Shown piece by piece: positions 1 to 6,596 of a DNA stretch of 11,739 nucleotides (positions are counted from its first letter, which is position 1; the number at the start of each line of letters is the position of its first letter). The position numbers were made by a program, and so were the translations under genes. Source of the DNA: Thermoplasmata archaeon (GTDB lineage Archaea > Thermoplasmatota > Thermoplasmata > Thermoplasmatales > Thermoplasmataceae); the NCBI GenBank assembly GCA_021797025.1, contig JAKAAK010000083.1, forward strand, positions 1 through 11,739, read 5' to 3'. The notes beneath the pieces are model-generated. The model was not told the DNA's origin, made no database searches, and saw only the letters and a list, made by a program, of their open reading frames with translations.

Positions 1-115
1 CTTAGATCCCATCATTGGTATGTCTGAATCCATAATACTTGGAATAAAAAATGTTTCTCTTAATTCAGATGCTGCAATGATTATTCCGGGAGACATACCA
101 ATGATGGGATCTAAG
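1..115. repeat. Perfect 25-bp inverted repeat at contig edge (1-25 / 91-115)
   Basis: Bases 1-25 are the exact reverse complement of bases 91-115, separated by 65 nt (26-90). The next pair inward (G26/G90) does not match; outward extension cannot be tested because the window ends. The right arm encodes the conserved GDIPMMGSK stretch of the MobA-like protein, so it is the genuine copy. The left arm ends inside the equally conserved GMS motif, so the last few bases of that arm (about 17-25) are probably genuine too. A fold-back chimera primed on this short match explains the pattern better than a natural hairpin inside two conserved protein motifs. Confidence 0.85.
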
Positions 116-382
116 TACCTGGATAGCTTAATTAAACTTTACAGCCATAGCGGGAAAGGAATAGCGGGGTTCCTGCTCCATGGTTCGCCGGCAAGCCCGG
201 TAATATTTTCCAGAAAATATTTCATTGAACTCCTTCAACTCAAAGGCGATCATGGGGGAAAGCCTGTTATAATGAAACATATGGATGATTTCATTGGAAT
301 AGAAGCCCCGGAAAATTCTCTGATGGATGTTGATACTATCAGTGATGCAGAAAAGCTTCAAAAAATCATTAATAAAAGTTAA
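2..382 (+). CDS. MobA/MocA-like nucleotidyltransferase, C-terminal part (5' partial)
   Basis: The frame is open to the left edge; the first ATG is at 20. The visible part has the second half of the NTP-transferase fold of molybdenum-cofactor guanylyl/cytidylyltransferases: a GMSESI motif (family form GMS.S), the metal-binding GDIP motif (IIPGDIPMM, residues 22-30 counted from ATG 20), a PVIFSRKYF substrate-pocket segment, GDHGGKP, and a C-terminal DVDT that resembles the family's DIDTPED. Proteins of this family usually have about 190-200 residues, so roughly 70-80 N-terminal residues, including the NTP-binding G-rich loop, are missing. Likely role: transfer of CMP or GMP to molybdopterin; which nucleotide cannot be read here. 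Caution: bases 1-25 are an exact inverted copy of 91-115, so codons upstream of about position 17 may be an assembly artefact. A nitrilase-family gene follows 24 nt downstream on the same strand. Confidence 0.65.
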   Translation, partial: LDPIIGMSESIILGIKNVSLNSDAAMIIPGDIPMMGSKYLDSLIKLYSHSGKGIAGFLLHGSPASPVIFSRKYFIELLQLKGDHGGKPVIMKHMDDFIGIEAPENSLMDVDTISDAEKLQKIINKS

Positions 383-406
383 AATAAGAGCCAAACATCA
401 AAATCT

Positions 407-1144
407 ATGATATTGAAAATCAGAGGTATCCAGTCAAGACGTATGCCACTGGATGATGCAATTGAATACCTTTCATCCATGAAACCAGATCCAGATGAAA
501 TTATGGTATTCCCTGAGAAATTTATTACAACAAAGGTAACCGGCAAAGACATGGGCAGGGTACTTGATTCCATTAAGTTCAACAATACACTGATACTTGG
601 CAGCCTCTCCTATGAAGATCGATTCCTCTTCAATAGAACCTTTATAATAAAGAATAAAACAGTTACTGGATGGCAGGATAAGATTAATTTATACAGGGCA
701 GAAGCTACAAAATATACTCCTGGAAATGAATTGAAAATTTTTGACATGGGAGATTATAGAGCGGGGATACTCGTGTGCTATGACCTGGATTTTCCTGATT
801 ATGCAAGGATGCTCTTCAGGCAACACTGTGATATTATATTCAATCCATCACTAATAAGAAAGGATTTCCACAGGGAATGGCACTGGTACGTTAAAACCAG
901 GTCGCTGGAGAACAGGATACCTGTAGTATCAATAAATTCCGTCTCGGATGATTTCATGGGAGATTCAATAATAGCATATCCGCATAATGACGAAGGAGGT
1001 GTCAGGTTAGATGTCATAAAGGATAAAAATGATGATATTACATGTACAATGGATACAGGGGCATATGCCACCAGCAGGGAAGAACGGCTGCGTGAAGAGA
1101 ACATAATGATAGAACATGTCCTGACTTATCAGAAATTCCTCTAA
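407..1144 (+). CDS. Carbon-nitrogen hydrolase (nitrilase superfamily)
   Basis: A 245-residue protein of the nitrilase superfamily, which hydrolyses carbon-nitrogen bonds of amides or nitriles through a Glu-Lys-Cys triad. All three residues are visible: Glu37 in VFPEKF, Lys92 in WQDKINL, and Cys124 in LVCYDLDFPD. The downstream block W..YVKTRSLENRIPVVSIN (about 158-177) is the usual family signature with the RxxEN helix. The length is slightly below the common 260-280, with a short N-terminal strand, but no core element seems lost. It is probably a cytosolic omega-amidase-like or other amidohydrolase; the substrate cannot be assigned. The ATG at 407 has no Shine-Dalgarno motif. An AT-rich stretch (376-387) lies about 24 nt upstream, compatible with a leaderless start. 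It follows the MobA-like gene by 24 nt and could be cotranscribed with it. Confidence 0.85.
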   Translation: MILKIRGIQSRRMPLDDAIEYLSSMKPDPDEIMVFPEKFITTKVTGKDMGRVLDSIKFNNTLILGSLSYEDRFLFNRTFIIKNKTVTGWQDKINLYRAEATKYTPGNELKIFDMGDYRAGILVCYDLDFPDYARMLFRQHCDIIFNPSLIRKDFHREWHWYVKTRSLENRIPVVSINSVSDDFMGDSIIAYPHNDEGGVRLDVIKDKNDDITCTMDTGAYATSREERLREENIMIEHVLTYQKFL

Positions 1145-1188
1145 TTGGAAAATTCACCTTGAATTACAAATGTCTTAAAATTGCATGA

Positions 1189-1203
1189 AAAAAGTATAAA
1201 AGA
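1189..1203 (+). promoter_or_regulatory. Candidate archaeal promoter P1 (TATA box)
   Basis: A purine-rich BRE-like run (GAAAAAAG) is followed by TATAAAAG at 1195-1202, close to the archaeal TATA consensus. Transcription would start near 1222-1226, leaving a leader of about 100 nt before the SDR start at 1326. No tRNA, hairpin riboswitch or meaningful ORF is visible in that leader; the only short frames encode 6 and 11 residues. Confidence 0.45.
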
Positions 1204-1275
1204 ATACTATCTGGCAGGTTCAAACATTAGTTGTTTATGGCTTTTCACATTCTCTAGATGAATTTTTTATGGCAT

Positions 1276-1292
1276 TATGAAAAAGTTTATTA
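1276..1292 (+). promoter_or_regulatory. Candidate archaeal promoter P2 (TATA box)
   Basis: TGAAAAAG followed by TTTATTAG (1285-1292) resembles P1 (TGAAAAAAG then TATAAAAG) about 87 nt upstream. A start near 1311-1315 would give a leader of only about 12-15 nt that still contains the Shine-Dalgarno motif AAGGTG at 1315-1320. This is the more conventional promoter for the five-gene unit. Confidence 0.45.
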
Positions 1293-1325
1293 GATATTAA
1301 CTATGCTAGTGAATAAGGTGTATTT

Positions 1326-2339
1326 TTGGGTAAGATACTAATTACTGGGGGCAACGGGGTTTTAGGCTCGTCATTATCAAAAATGTTTCTGGACCTTGGA
1401 GATGAAGTAAACGTAATAGATACGGTTAGGCAAGATGAATCATGGAGACTAATAGCGTTAGGAATCCAGAATCAGGTAAACTATAATTGGAAATCTTCTC
1501 TGGACCTGTCACAAGATGAAGTAAATGGATATGACATGATTGTTGACTGCGCTATAGGGTTTCCCGATAGGCCGTTCGGGAATAATTCTCCTATAGCTGC
1601 AGTAAATGGCAATATTGATCCCGCAATAGGATTGCTTGAGAGTCTCAGGAAGCTTAAAAATCCACCACCTGTGGTATATCCGAGTAGCTTTAACGCACTT
1701 TATGGATATCAGGGAACTTACAGTGAGCGAACACCTGCTAACCCATCATCCATTTATGGATGGACAAAAGCTGCAATAGAGAGCCTGTACATTACCTACC
1801 ATCACTCATTTAACATACCCGTTGTGATTACACGGGTTGGGTCCAGTTTCGGAGATATGATGAGAACCGATGAACTGGTGGCGAGAATAATTTTATCTAA
1901 TATTCGTGGTCTGCAATTCCAGTTGAGGTCCCCATATTCAAAACGGCTTTGGACATATCTGGGAGACGTAATTGGTGTGTATAAAAAACTTGTAAAAAAG
2001 AGTGATTATCTCCACAATAGTGAATTTTTTGATGAGCTCAAATCACGCAATTACATTATAAATGTAGCTGGAAATGTGGGAGATCAAATTCTTAATAATG
2101 TTGACCTTACTAGCATGATTTCTGATATAATGGATGTAGAAAACCGTGTAGTAAAGATGGATTATTACGAACCTGGAGAAATGGTAAATGGTAATCCTAT
2201 TAATTTTGATATTGATGCTACATGGTCCAGAGCAGTTCTGGAATGGGAACCGGAATTCACAATAAGACAGGGACTTGAAAGAACAATAAATTGGTTTTAT
2301 GAGAATCAAAACAGGTGGGGACCATGGAAAGTACAGTAA
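1326..2339 (+). CDS. NAD-dependent epimerase/dehydratase (extended SDR)
   Basis: A 337-residue extended short-chain dehydrogenase/reductase of the kind that epimerises or dehydrates nucleotide sugars. The N-terminus has the Rossmann loop Gly8-x-x-Gly11-x-x-Gly14 (ITGGNGVLG), and Asp32 at the end of strand beta-2 favours NAD(H). The catalytic set is Ser120/Ser121 (YPSSFN), Tyr144 and Lys148 (YGWTK). The C-terminal part ends with WEPEF.IRQGLERTINWF, typical of the sugar-epimerase helix. The start is TTG 1326: a stop lies at 1314-1316 in the same frame, the Rossmann motif needs this N-terminus, and AAGGTG at 1315-1320 is spaced 5 nt from it. First gene of the five-gene unit; its end overlaps the radical SAM gene by 16 nt, so translation is probably coupled. 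The substrate is unknown; a sugar nucleotide is the family default, and the neighbouring glycosyltransferase fits that. Confidence 0.85.
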   Translation: MGKILITGGNGVLGSSLSKMFLDLGDEVNVIDTVRQDESWRLIALGIQNQVNYNWKSSLDLSQDEVNGYDMIVDCAIGFPDRPFGNNSPIAAVNGNIDPAIGLLESLRKLKNPPPVVYPSSFNALYGYQGTYSERTPANPSSIYGWTKAAIESLYITYHHSFNIPVVITRVGSSFGDMMRTDELVARIILSNIRGLQFQLRSPYSKRLWTYLGDVIGVYKKLVKKSDYLHNSEFFDELKSRNYIINVAGNVGDQILNNVDLTSMISDIMDVENRVVKMDYYEPGEMVNGNPINFDIDATWSRAVLEWEPEFTIRQGLERTINWFYENQNRWGPWKVQ

Positions 2340-3409
2340 CAAGAACAAACAATCACGAACCTCACAGTGATGACAAATCTTTAAATGGGCCATGGAGAAT
2401 AACTTTCGATACGAATCCTGACGATTGCAACATGAATTGCATAATGTGTGAAGAACATAGTGAGTTCAGCCCTCTCAGGAAGGCCCGTTTAAGGGAAGGG
2501 AAGAAGCATAGAAGAATGAATGTAAACGTAATAAGGAAAACTGTTGCTGATATGTCTGCACATGGCCTGAAGGAAATTATTCCTTCTACAATGGGAGAAC
2601 CGTTACTTTATAGAAAATTTCTGGATATCATAGACATCTGCCGGGAAAATAAGGTAATGATGAATCTTACCACAAATGGAACCTGGCCAGTATATGGACC
2701 CAAAAAATGGGCTGAAATTATATGCCCTGTTACAAGTGATGTAAAGGTTTCATGGAACGGTTCTAACAAAAGTATACAGGAAGCAATAATGAAAGGTTCA
2801 AATTTTTCAAAGAGACTGGAAGATTTAAAAGAATTCATAAAAATAAGGGATGAAATTGCAGAAAACGGTGGCAATCGCTGCAGGATAACAATTCAGGCAA
2901 CATTTATGGAAACCAATCTCGAAGACCTTCCTAATCTAGTCAGATTAGCTATTGATGTTGGCGCTGACAGGGTAAAAGGGCATCAACTATGGGCACATTT
3001 CAAGGAAATTAAAGGGCTTGATTTACGGAGGTCAGAGGAGTCCATGAATAGATGGAATGCTGTGGCAAAACTATGCAAATATATTGCAGATAGCAGTATC
3101 AAGAAGGATGGAACACGAATACTTTTAGAAAATTTCAACCTGATATCAGTAGATGAACCCCATAAGGTACCTGCAGAATGGACCTGCCCTTTTCTTGGAA
3201 TGGAAGCCTGGGTAAACTATGAGGGAAGGTTTGACCCTTGCTGTGCACCGGATATGCAGAGGAAAAGCCTAGGATATTTCGGTAATGTGCTTTCAGATGG
3301 GGGTATGGCTGGAATTTGGTTCGGGGAATCTTATCAAAAACTTAGGGGCAGTTATATGGAAAATAAGGTTTGCCAGACCTGCAATATGAGAAGACCGAAG
3401 CCGGCATAA
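2324..3409 (+). CDS. Radical SAM/SPASM-domain protein
   Basis: A 361-residue radical SAM enzyme. Cys35, Cys39 and Cys42 (CNMNCIMC, CX3CX2C) bind the [4Fe-4S] cluster that cleaves S-adenosylmethionine. STMGEPLL (about residues 88-95) is the GGE-like SAM-contact motif of strand 2. The C-terminus carries a SPASM-type auxiliary cluster domain: Cys288 (WTCPF), Cys306-Cys307 (DPCC), a GYFGNV..GGMAGIW segment, and Cys350/Cys353 (CQTC). SPASM proteins act on peptides, sugars or other small molecules; no small precursor-peptide gene is visible nearby, which argues weakly against a peptide substrate. ATG 2324 is preferred over the GTG at 2315 because AGGTG (2313-2317) sits 6 nt before it. The gene overlaps the SDR by 16 nt and precedes the methyltransferase by 27 nt. 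The exact reaction is unassigned. Confidence 0.88.
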   Translation: MESTVTRTNNHEPHSDDKSLNGPWRITFDTNPDDCNMNCIMCEEHSEFSPLRKARLREGKKHRRMNVNVIRKTVADMSAHGLKEIIPSTMGEPLLYRKFLDIIDICRENKVMMNLTTNGTWPVYGPKKWAEIICPVTSDVKVSWNGSNKSIQEAIMKGSNFSKRLEDLKEFIKIRDEIAENGGNRCRITIQATFMETNLEDLPNLVRLAIDVGADRVKGHQLWAHFKEIKGLDLRRSEESMNRWNAVAKLCKYIADSSIKKDGTRILLENFNLISVDEPHKVPAEWTCPFLGMEAWVNYEGRFDPCCAPDMQRKSLGYFGNVLSDGGMAGIWFGESYQKLRGSYMENKVCQTCNMRRPKPA

Positions 3410-3426
3410 TTAAAATATATTTAATA
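3410..3426 (+). promoter_or_regulatory. Possible internal promoter before the WG-methyltransferase gene
   Basis: The 27-nt gap after the radical SAM stop is almost pure A/T and includes TTAAAATATATTTAA (3410-3424). Its centre is 20-24 nt before ATG 3437, slightly short for a standard leaderless promoter. No Shine-Dalgarno motif precedes this ATG, unlike the other genes of the unit, which makes a separate leaderless transcript conceivable. Confidence 0.3.
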
Positions 3427-3460
3427 GTGATTTTCAATGGTAACTCAATTTAATAGTGAT
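3419..3460 (+). repeat. 13-bp direct repeat flanking the start of the WG-methyltransferase gene
   Basis: ATTTAATAGTGAT occurs at 3419-3431 and again at 3448-3460, exactly 29 bp apart. One copy lies upstream of ATG 3437 and the other inside codons 4-8. The match does not extend in either direction. Confidence 0.7.
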
Positions 3461-5155
3461 GATTGCTGGAAAAACTCGACAGTATCAGAAGATATGACAC
3501 ATCATATACTGAATGGCAAACCGCTTTATGATGCAAAGTTCGATGAAGTTATGTCTTTTCATTACCCAGGGCTTGCACCGGTAAGGAAAGGAAATAGATG
3601 GTTCCATATAAGGCCAGATGGTAAAGTTGCATATACAGGTTCTTTTGACAAAGCATGGGGATATTACGATGGGCTCGCCTGCGTGGTAAAAGATGGCTAT
3701 TCATATCATATAAAGGAAAATGGAACTCCGGCGTATAGTTCCAGATTCGCCTGGTGTGGAAATTACCAGGAAAAATTATGTGCCGTAAGAGATAATGAAA
3801 ATAATTATTTTCATATAGACATTTATGGAAATCCGGCATATCCATCCAAATTCAGATATGCTGGCGACTATAAGTCTGGACTTGCCGCAGTGCAGAATGA
3901 TGAGGGCTATTATTTCCATATTAACCGGGATGGTATTCCCATATATTCAGAATTATTTCTGGACCTTGGAGTATTCCATAAAGGCTATGCACCGGCTAAG
4001 GACAGTAAAGGATGGTTTCATATAGATCTCCATGGAAATGAACTATATACTGAAAGGTTTGTATCCGTTGAACCATTTTATAATGGCTTTTCCAGGGTAT
4101 CACTACAAAATGGTGATATATGCCTGATAAACATTAAAGGTGGCATTGAAAAAACTATAAGAAAGACTGGTAAAAATAACCTGTTAGCAATTTCTCATGA
4201 TATTGTTGGATACTGGAAATCATTTATGCTAGCAGGCGCAATTGACCTTGGAATATTTGATATCCTTCCCGCACCTATAGAAAAAATTTCAGAAAGCACC
4301 GGGATTGAAGAAGAAAGATTACTTTATCTTCTCAATTCTTTGGATGAAAGAGGCTATATTGAATTTCATGATAATTACTGGATGCTTTCCCATAGATTTG
4401 ACGATGTAAAGGACCAGTTGCCAGGGTTTGCAAAAAATATTGTAAAACACTGGATATCCCAAACACTTCCAGCGTGGGCAAATATAGACAAATCCCTTAT
4501 AGGGCAACAGTCAGGTTTCAAAATTGCTACGGGTGAAGACCTGTTTTCATGGCTGGATAGAAGGCCAGATGAAATGAATGTATATCAGCATGCAATGTTT
4601 GAATATGCTAAAATAGATTATTCAGAAATTAAAAATAGAATTGATTTTAGACATTACAGGAGAATTATAGATGCCGGTGGTGGTTTCGGGTATTTGCTTG
4701 AAAGCATAATAAATAACAGCGATAAACAGGATGGTTATTTATTAGAGCTGGGGTCTGTTATTGATGCCATAAGGATGCAACGCAAGTTAAACAGTAGAAT
4801 ACATCTAATGAAATGTGATATATTGAATAACTGGGGAATAAAGGGAGATGCAATATTGCTTACCAAGATACTGCATGACTGGAATGATACATCTGTAAAG
4901 AAAATATTGGACAATGCTTATGAAAGCCTTGATGATGACGGCACGTTATTTATAACTGAAACTGTTTCACGCGAAATAAAGAGTTCAGGATCTATACTTT
5001 CACTGCATCTTTTCTTGGTTAACGGAGGTAAGGAGCGAGGTGTTGATGAATTCAGGGAATTAATGAAATCCAGCGGTTTTCTAATAAAAGATATAATAAA
5101 GTTGCAATCTGGCAATTCTATTATTATTGGGAAAAAGGTGAAAAACAATGATTGA
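3437..5155 (+). CDS. WG-repeat protein fused to SAM-dependent O-methyltransferase
   Basis: A 572-residue two-part protein. Residues 31-236 hold six degenerate repeats of about 35 residues, each with a pattern like Y..rF....F..GlA.v.....WFHI...G; these are WG-type beta repeats, which usually mediate binding. Residues 245-572 form a class I methyltransferase of the plant-COMT/acetylserotonin type: a winged-helix dimerisation part (about 250-325), SAM motif I DAGGGFG (412-418), an acidic motif near Asp461, and the catalytic signature LHDWND with His480 as the presumed general base. In this family the acceptor is a hydroxyl, less often an amine or carbon, on a small aromatic or polyketide-like molecule. 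The gene lies third in the unit, and its last 8 nt overlap the next gene. A separately functioning regulatory or substrate-scaffolding role for the repeats is inference. I recall similar repeat-methyltransferase fusions in bacterial genomes but cannot verify that here. Confidence 0.85.
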   Translation: MVTQFNSDDCWKNSTVSEDMTHHILNGKPLYDAKFDEVMSFHYPGLAPVRKGNRWFHIRPDGKVAYTGSFDKAWGYYDGLACVVKDGYSYHIKENGTPAYSSRFAWCGNYQEKLCAVRDNENNYFHIDIYGNPAYPSKFRYAGDYKSGLAAVQNDEGYYFHINRDGIPIYSELFLDLGVFHKGYAPAKDSKGWFHIDLHGNELYTERFVSVEPFYNGFSRVSLQNGDICLINIKGGIEKTIRKTGKNNLLAISHDIVGYWKSFMLAGAIDLGIFDILPAPIEKISESTGIEEERLLYLLNSLDERGYIEFHDNYWMLSHRFDDVKDQLPGFAKNIVKHWISQTLPAWANIDKSLIGQQSGFKIATGEDLFSWLDRRPDEMNVYQHAMFEYAKIDYSEIKNRIDFRHYRRIIDAGGGFGYLLESIINNSDKQDGYLLELGSVIDAIRMQRKLNSRIHLMKCDILNNWGIKGDAILLTKILHDWNDTSVKKILDNAYESLDDDGTLFITETVSREIKSSGSILSLHLFLVNGGKERGVDEFRELMKSSGFLIKDIIKLQSGNSIIIGKKVKNND

Positions 5156-6590
5156 ATATAAGAATCTTGAAAATATTTTTAATGATGAAACAGCAGGCAT
5201 TGTGAAAACGATAACAAAAATTGCAGGTGAACTGGATGAAGTTCTCGGAATTGCCCTTTATGGTTCTGCATCCAGGGATGAAATGGGATATCTTTCTGAT
5301 GTGGATTTGATTGTTCTGTTAAAACAAATAGAATCCAGTGAAAGTGCATTCAATTCGATTCTGGAAACCCTCGATTATTTTACTTTCATAAAAAAGGGAT
5401 ACAAATATACTATATTTGGTAGATCAGGGTTATTAAAGCTAGATATATTGTTCTTTGACATGACTCGACCTGAAGAAGCGTCATTATTAATAGGTGGGTC
5501 CGAAATTAGCCTCCCATCTTCCATCTTACTCTCAAAGGACAAGAAATTTGACGAAATGTACAACTCAGCGCGTTTGAGAAAAAATGATGCTGTATCATCT
5601 ACCATCAAAGAGGCAGATTCATTTTTGGGTTATTATGATTCGATAGAACTAAACCTGAGCAGAGGCGACACTTACAGGGCATTTTTCAATTACAATCTTG
5701 CCCTTTTTAAACTATCAACAATAGTTTATTCAATAAATAAAGATCAAAAATTTCTTTTTCTTCCCCAGTGGTTACTGCAGAAGTTAGAATATACAAAGAG
5801 GAAAGCCCTTGTGGGTCTCAGTGCTAAAATGAATGCCGTGGACCTTATACAGCACAGGGGAGAACTGTGGGAATTATATGAACGCACAATAACTGATAGC
5901 AATGTATTCCCCGAATCATACATAAAGAAGATAGCCAGATTTAAAGAATATTTAGTCAATAGATATCCACAGTTCTGGAGACTTATAGACCTGTCAACTC
6001 TGGGCAAAATTAAAAGTAAAATTGTATATAGATCGGCAAGGCTGGATACCCAGCCAGTTCAGGCATTATCAGATTTCCTTACCAGTGGAAACATTAAAAC
6101 AATTATTGATTTTAGAACGGAAATAGAATTGCAAAAACATGGATATTCTCAGGAAATAAAAAATATAGTAAGATATGTTAGCATACCCATAGATCTGGGA
6201 GAAGGACTTGAAAAACCAGCAGAAAATAACAATGAAGTTGACAGGATGGCTTTATATGTAAATATCCTGAATAAAAAACACTTCAATAATGCATTACAAA
6301 AATTTTTTGGCATTATCTCGGATATAGAATGTTTTCCGATAATATATCATTGCAATGCGGGGGTAGACAGAACAGGAATAATTACAGCAATGTTATTGTC
6401 CATTCTCGGCTTTGATAGGACTTCTATAATCCAGAATTATTATATACTCCCCGGAATATTAAAAAAAGAGTATATAGTGAATTTCCTTGATGCTCTTGAG
6501 TCGTATGGTGGAACTCGTGGATATCTTTCAATCGCCGGTATAGATAATAATGTAATTATGAAAATCAAAGAAAATCTCTTAATAGGGTGA
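5148..6590 (+). CDS. Nucleotidyltransferase/tyrosine-phosphatase fusion
   Basis: A 480-residue bifunctional-looking protein. Residues 1-110 are a polymerase-beta-type minimal nucleotidyltransferase: Gly39-Ser40, then Asp51 and Asp53 in YLSDVDLIV, and a likely third metal ligand Asp99 in LKLDILFF. Residues 150-280 are helical, as in aminoglycoside-type nucleotidyltransferases. Residues 290-480 match the DSP-like Tyr/Ser phosphatase family: YRSARL (294-299), IIDFRTEIE (319-327), and the P-loop HCNAGVDRTG with Cys402 and Arg408 (HCX5R intact). Both active sites look complete, so the protein may add a nucleotidyl group and remove a phosphate on the same or successive intermediates. Start ATG 5148 overlaps the previous stop by 8 nt and follows AAGGTG (5135-5140) by 7 nt. 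The kinase gene begins 6 nt after its stop. The substrate is unknown; antibiotic-type modification, nucleoside biosynthesis and RNA-end processing remain possible. Confidence 0.8.
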   Translation: MIEYKNLENIFNDETAGIVKTITKIAGELDEVLGIALYGSASRDEMGYLSDVDLIVLLKQIESSESAFNSILETLDYFTFIKKGYKYTIFGRSGLLKLDILFFDMTRPEEASLLIGGSEISLPSSILLSKDKKFDEMYNSARLRKNDAVSSTIKEADSFLGYYDSIELNLSRGDTYRAFFNYNLALFKLSTIVYSINKDQKFLFLPQWLLQKLEYTKRKALVGLSAKMNAVDLIQHRGELWELYERTITDSNVFPESYIKKIARFKEYLVNRYPQFWRLIDLSTLGKIKSKIVYRSARLDTQPVQALSDFLTSGNIKTIIDFRTEIELQKHGYSQEIKNIVRYVSIPIDLGEGLEKPAENNNEVDRMALYVNILNKKHFNNALQKFFGIISDIECFPIIYHCNAGVDRTGIITAMLLSILGFDRTSIIQNYYILPGILKKEYIVNFLDALESYGGTRGYLSIAGIDNNVIMKIKENLLIG

Positions 6591-6596
6591 TGCTCA

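Noticed and set aside
799..1104. 101-codon minus-strand frame opposite the nitrilase gene.
   Set aside because: It is antisense to a gene with a full catalytic triad and encodes a low-complexity Ser-rich sequence; a shadow frame.
1222..1325. Possible leader peptides (6 and 11 codons) downstream of the first TATA box.
   Set aside because: Too short, with no run of regulatory codons and no ribosome-binding motif; nothing distinguishes them from chance.
3549..3845. 98-codon minus-strand frame opposite the WG repeats.
   Set aside because: The plus-strand protein has clear repeats and a continuous frame; the antisense frame shows no family features.
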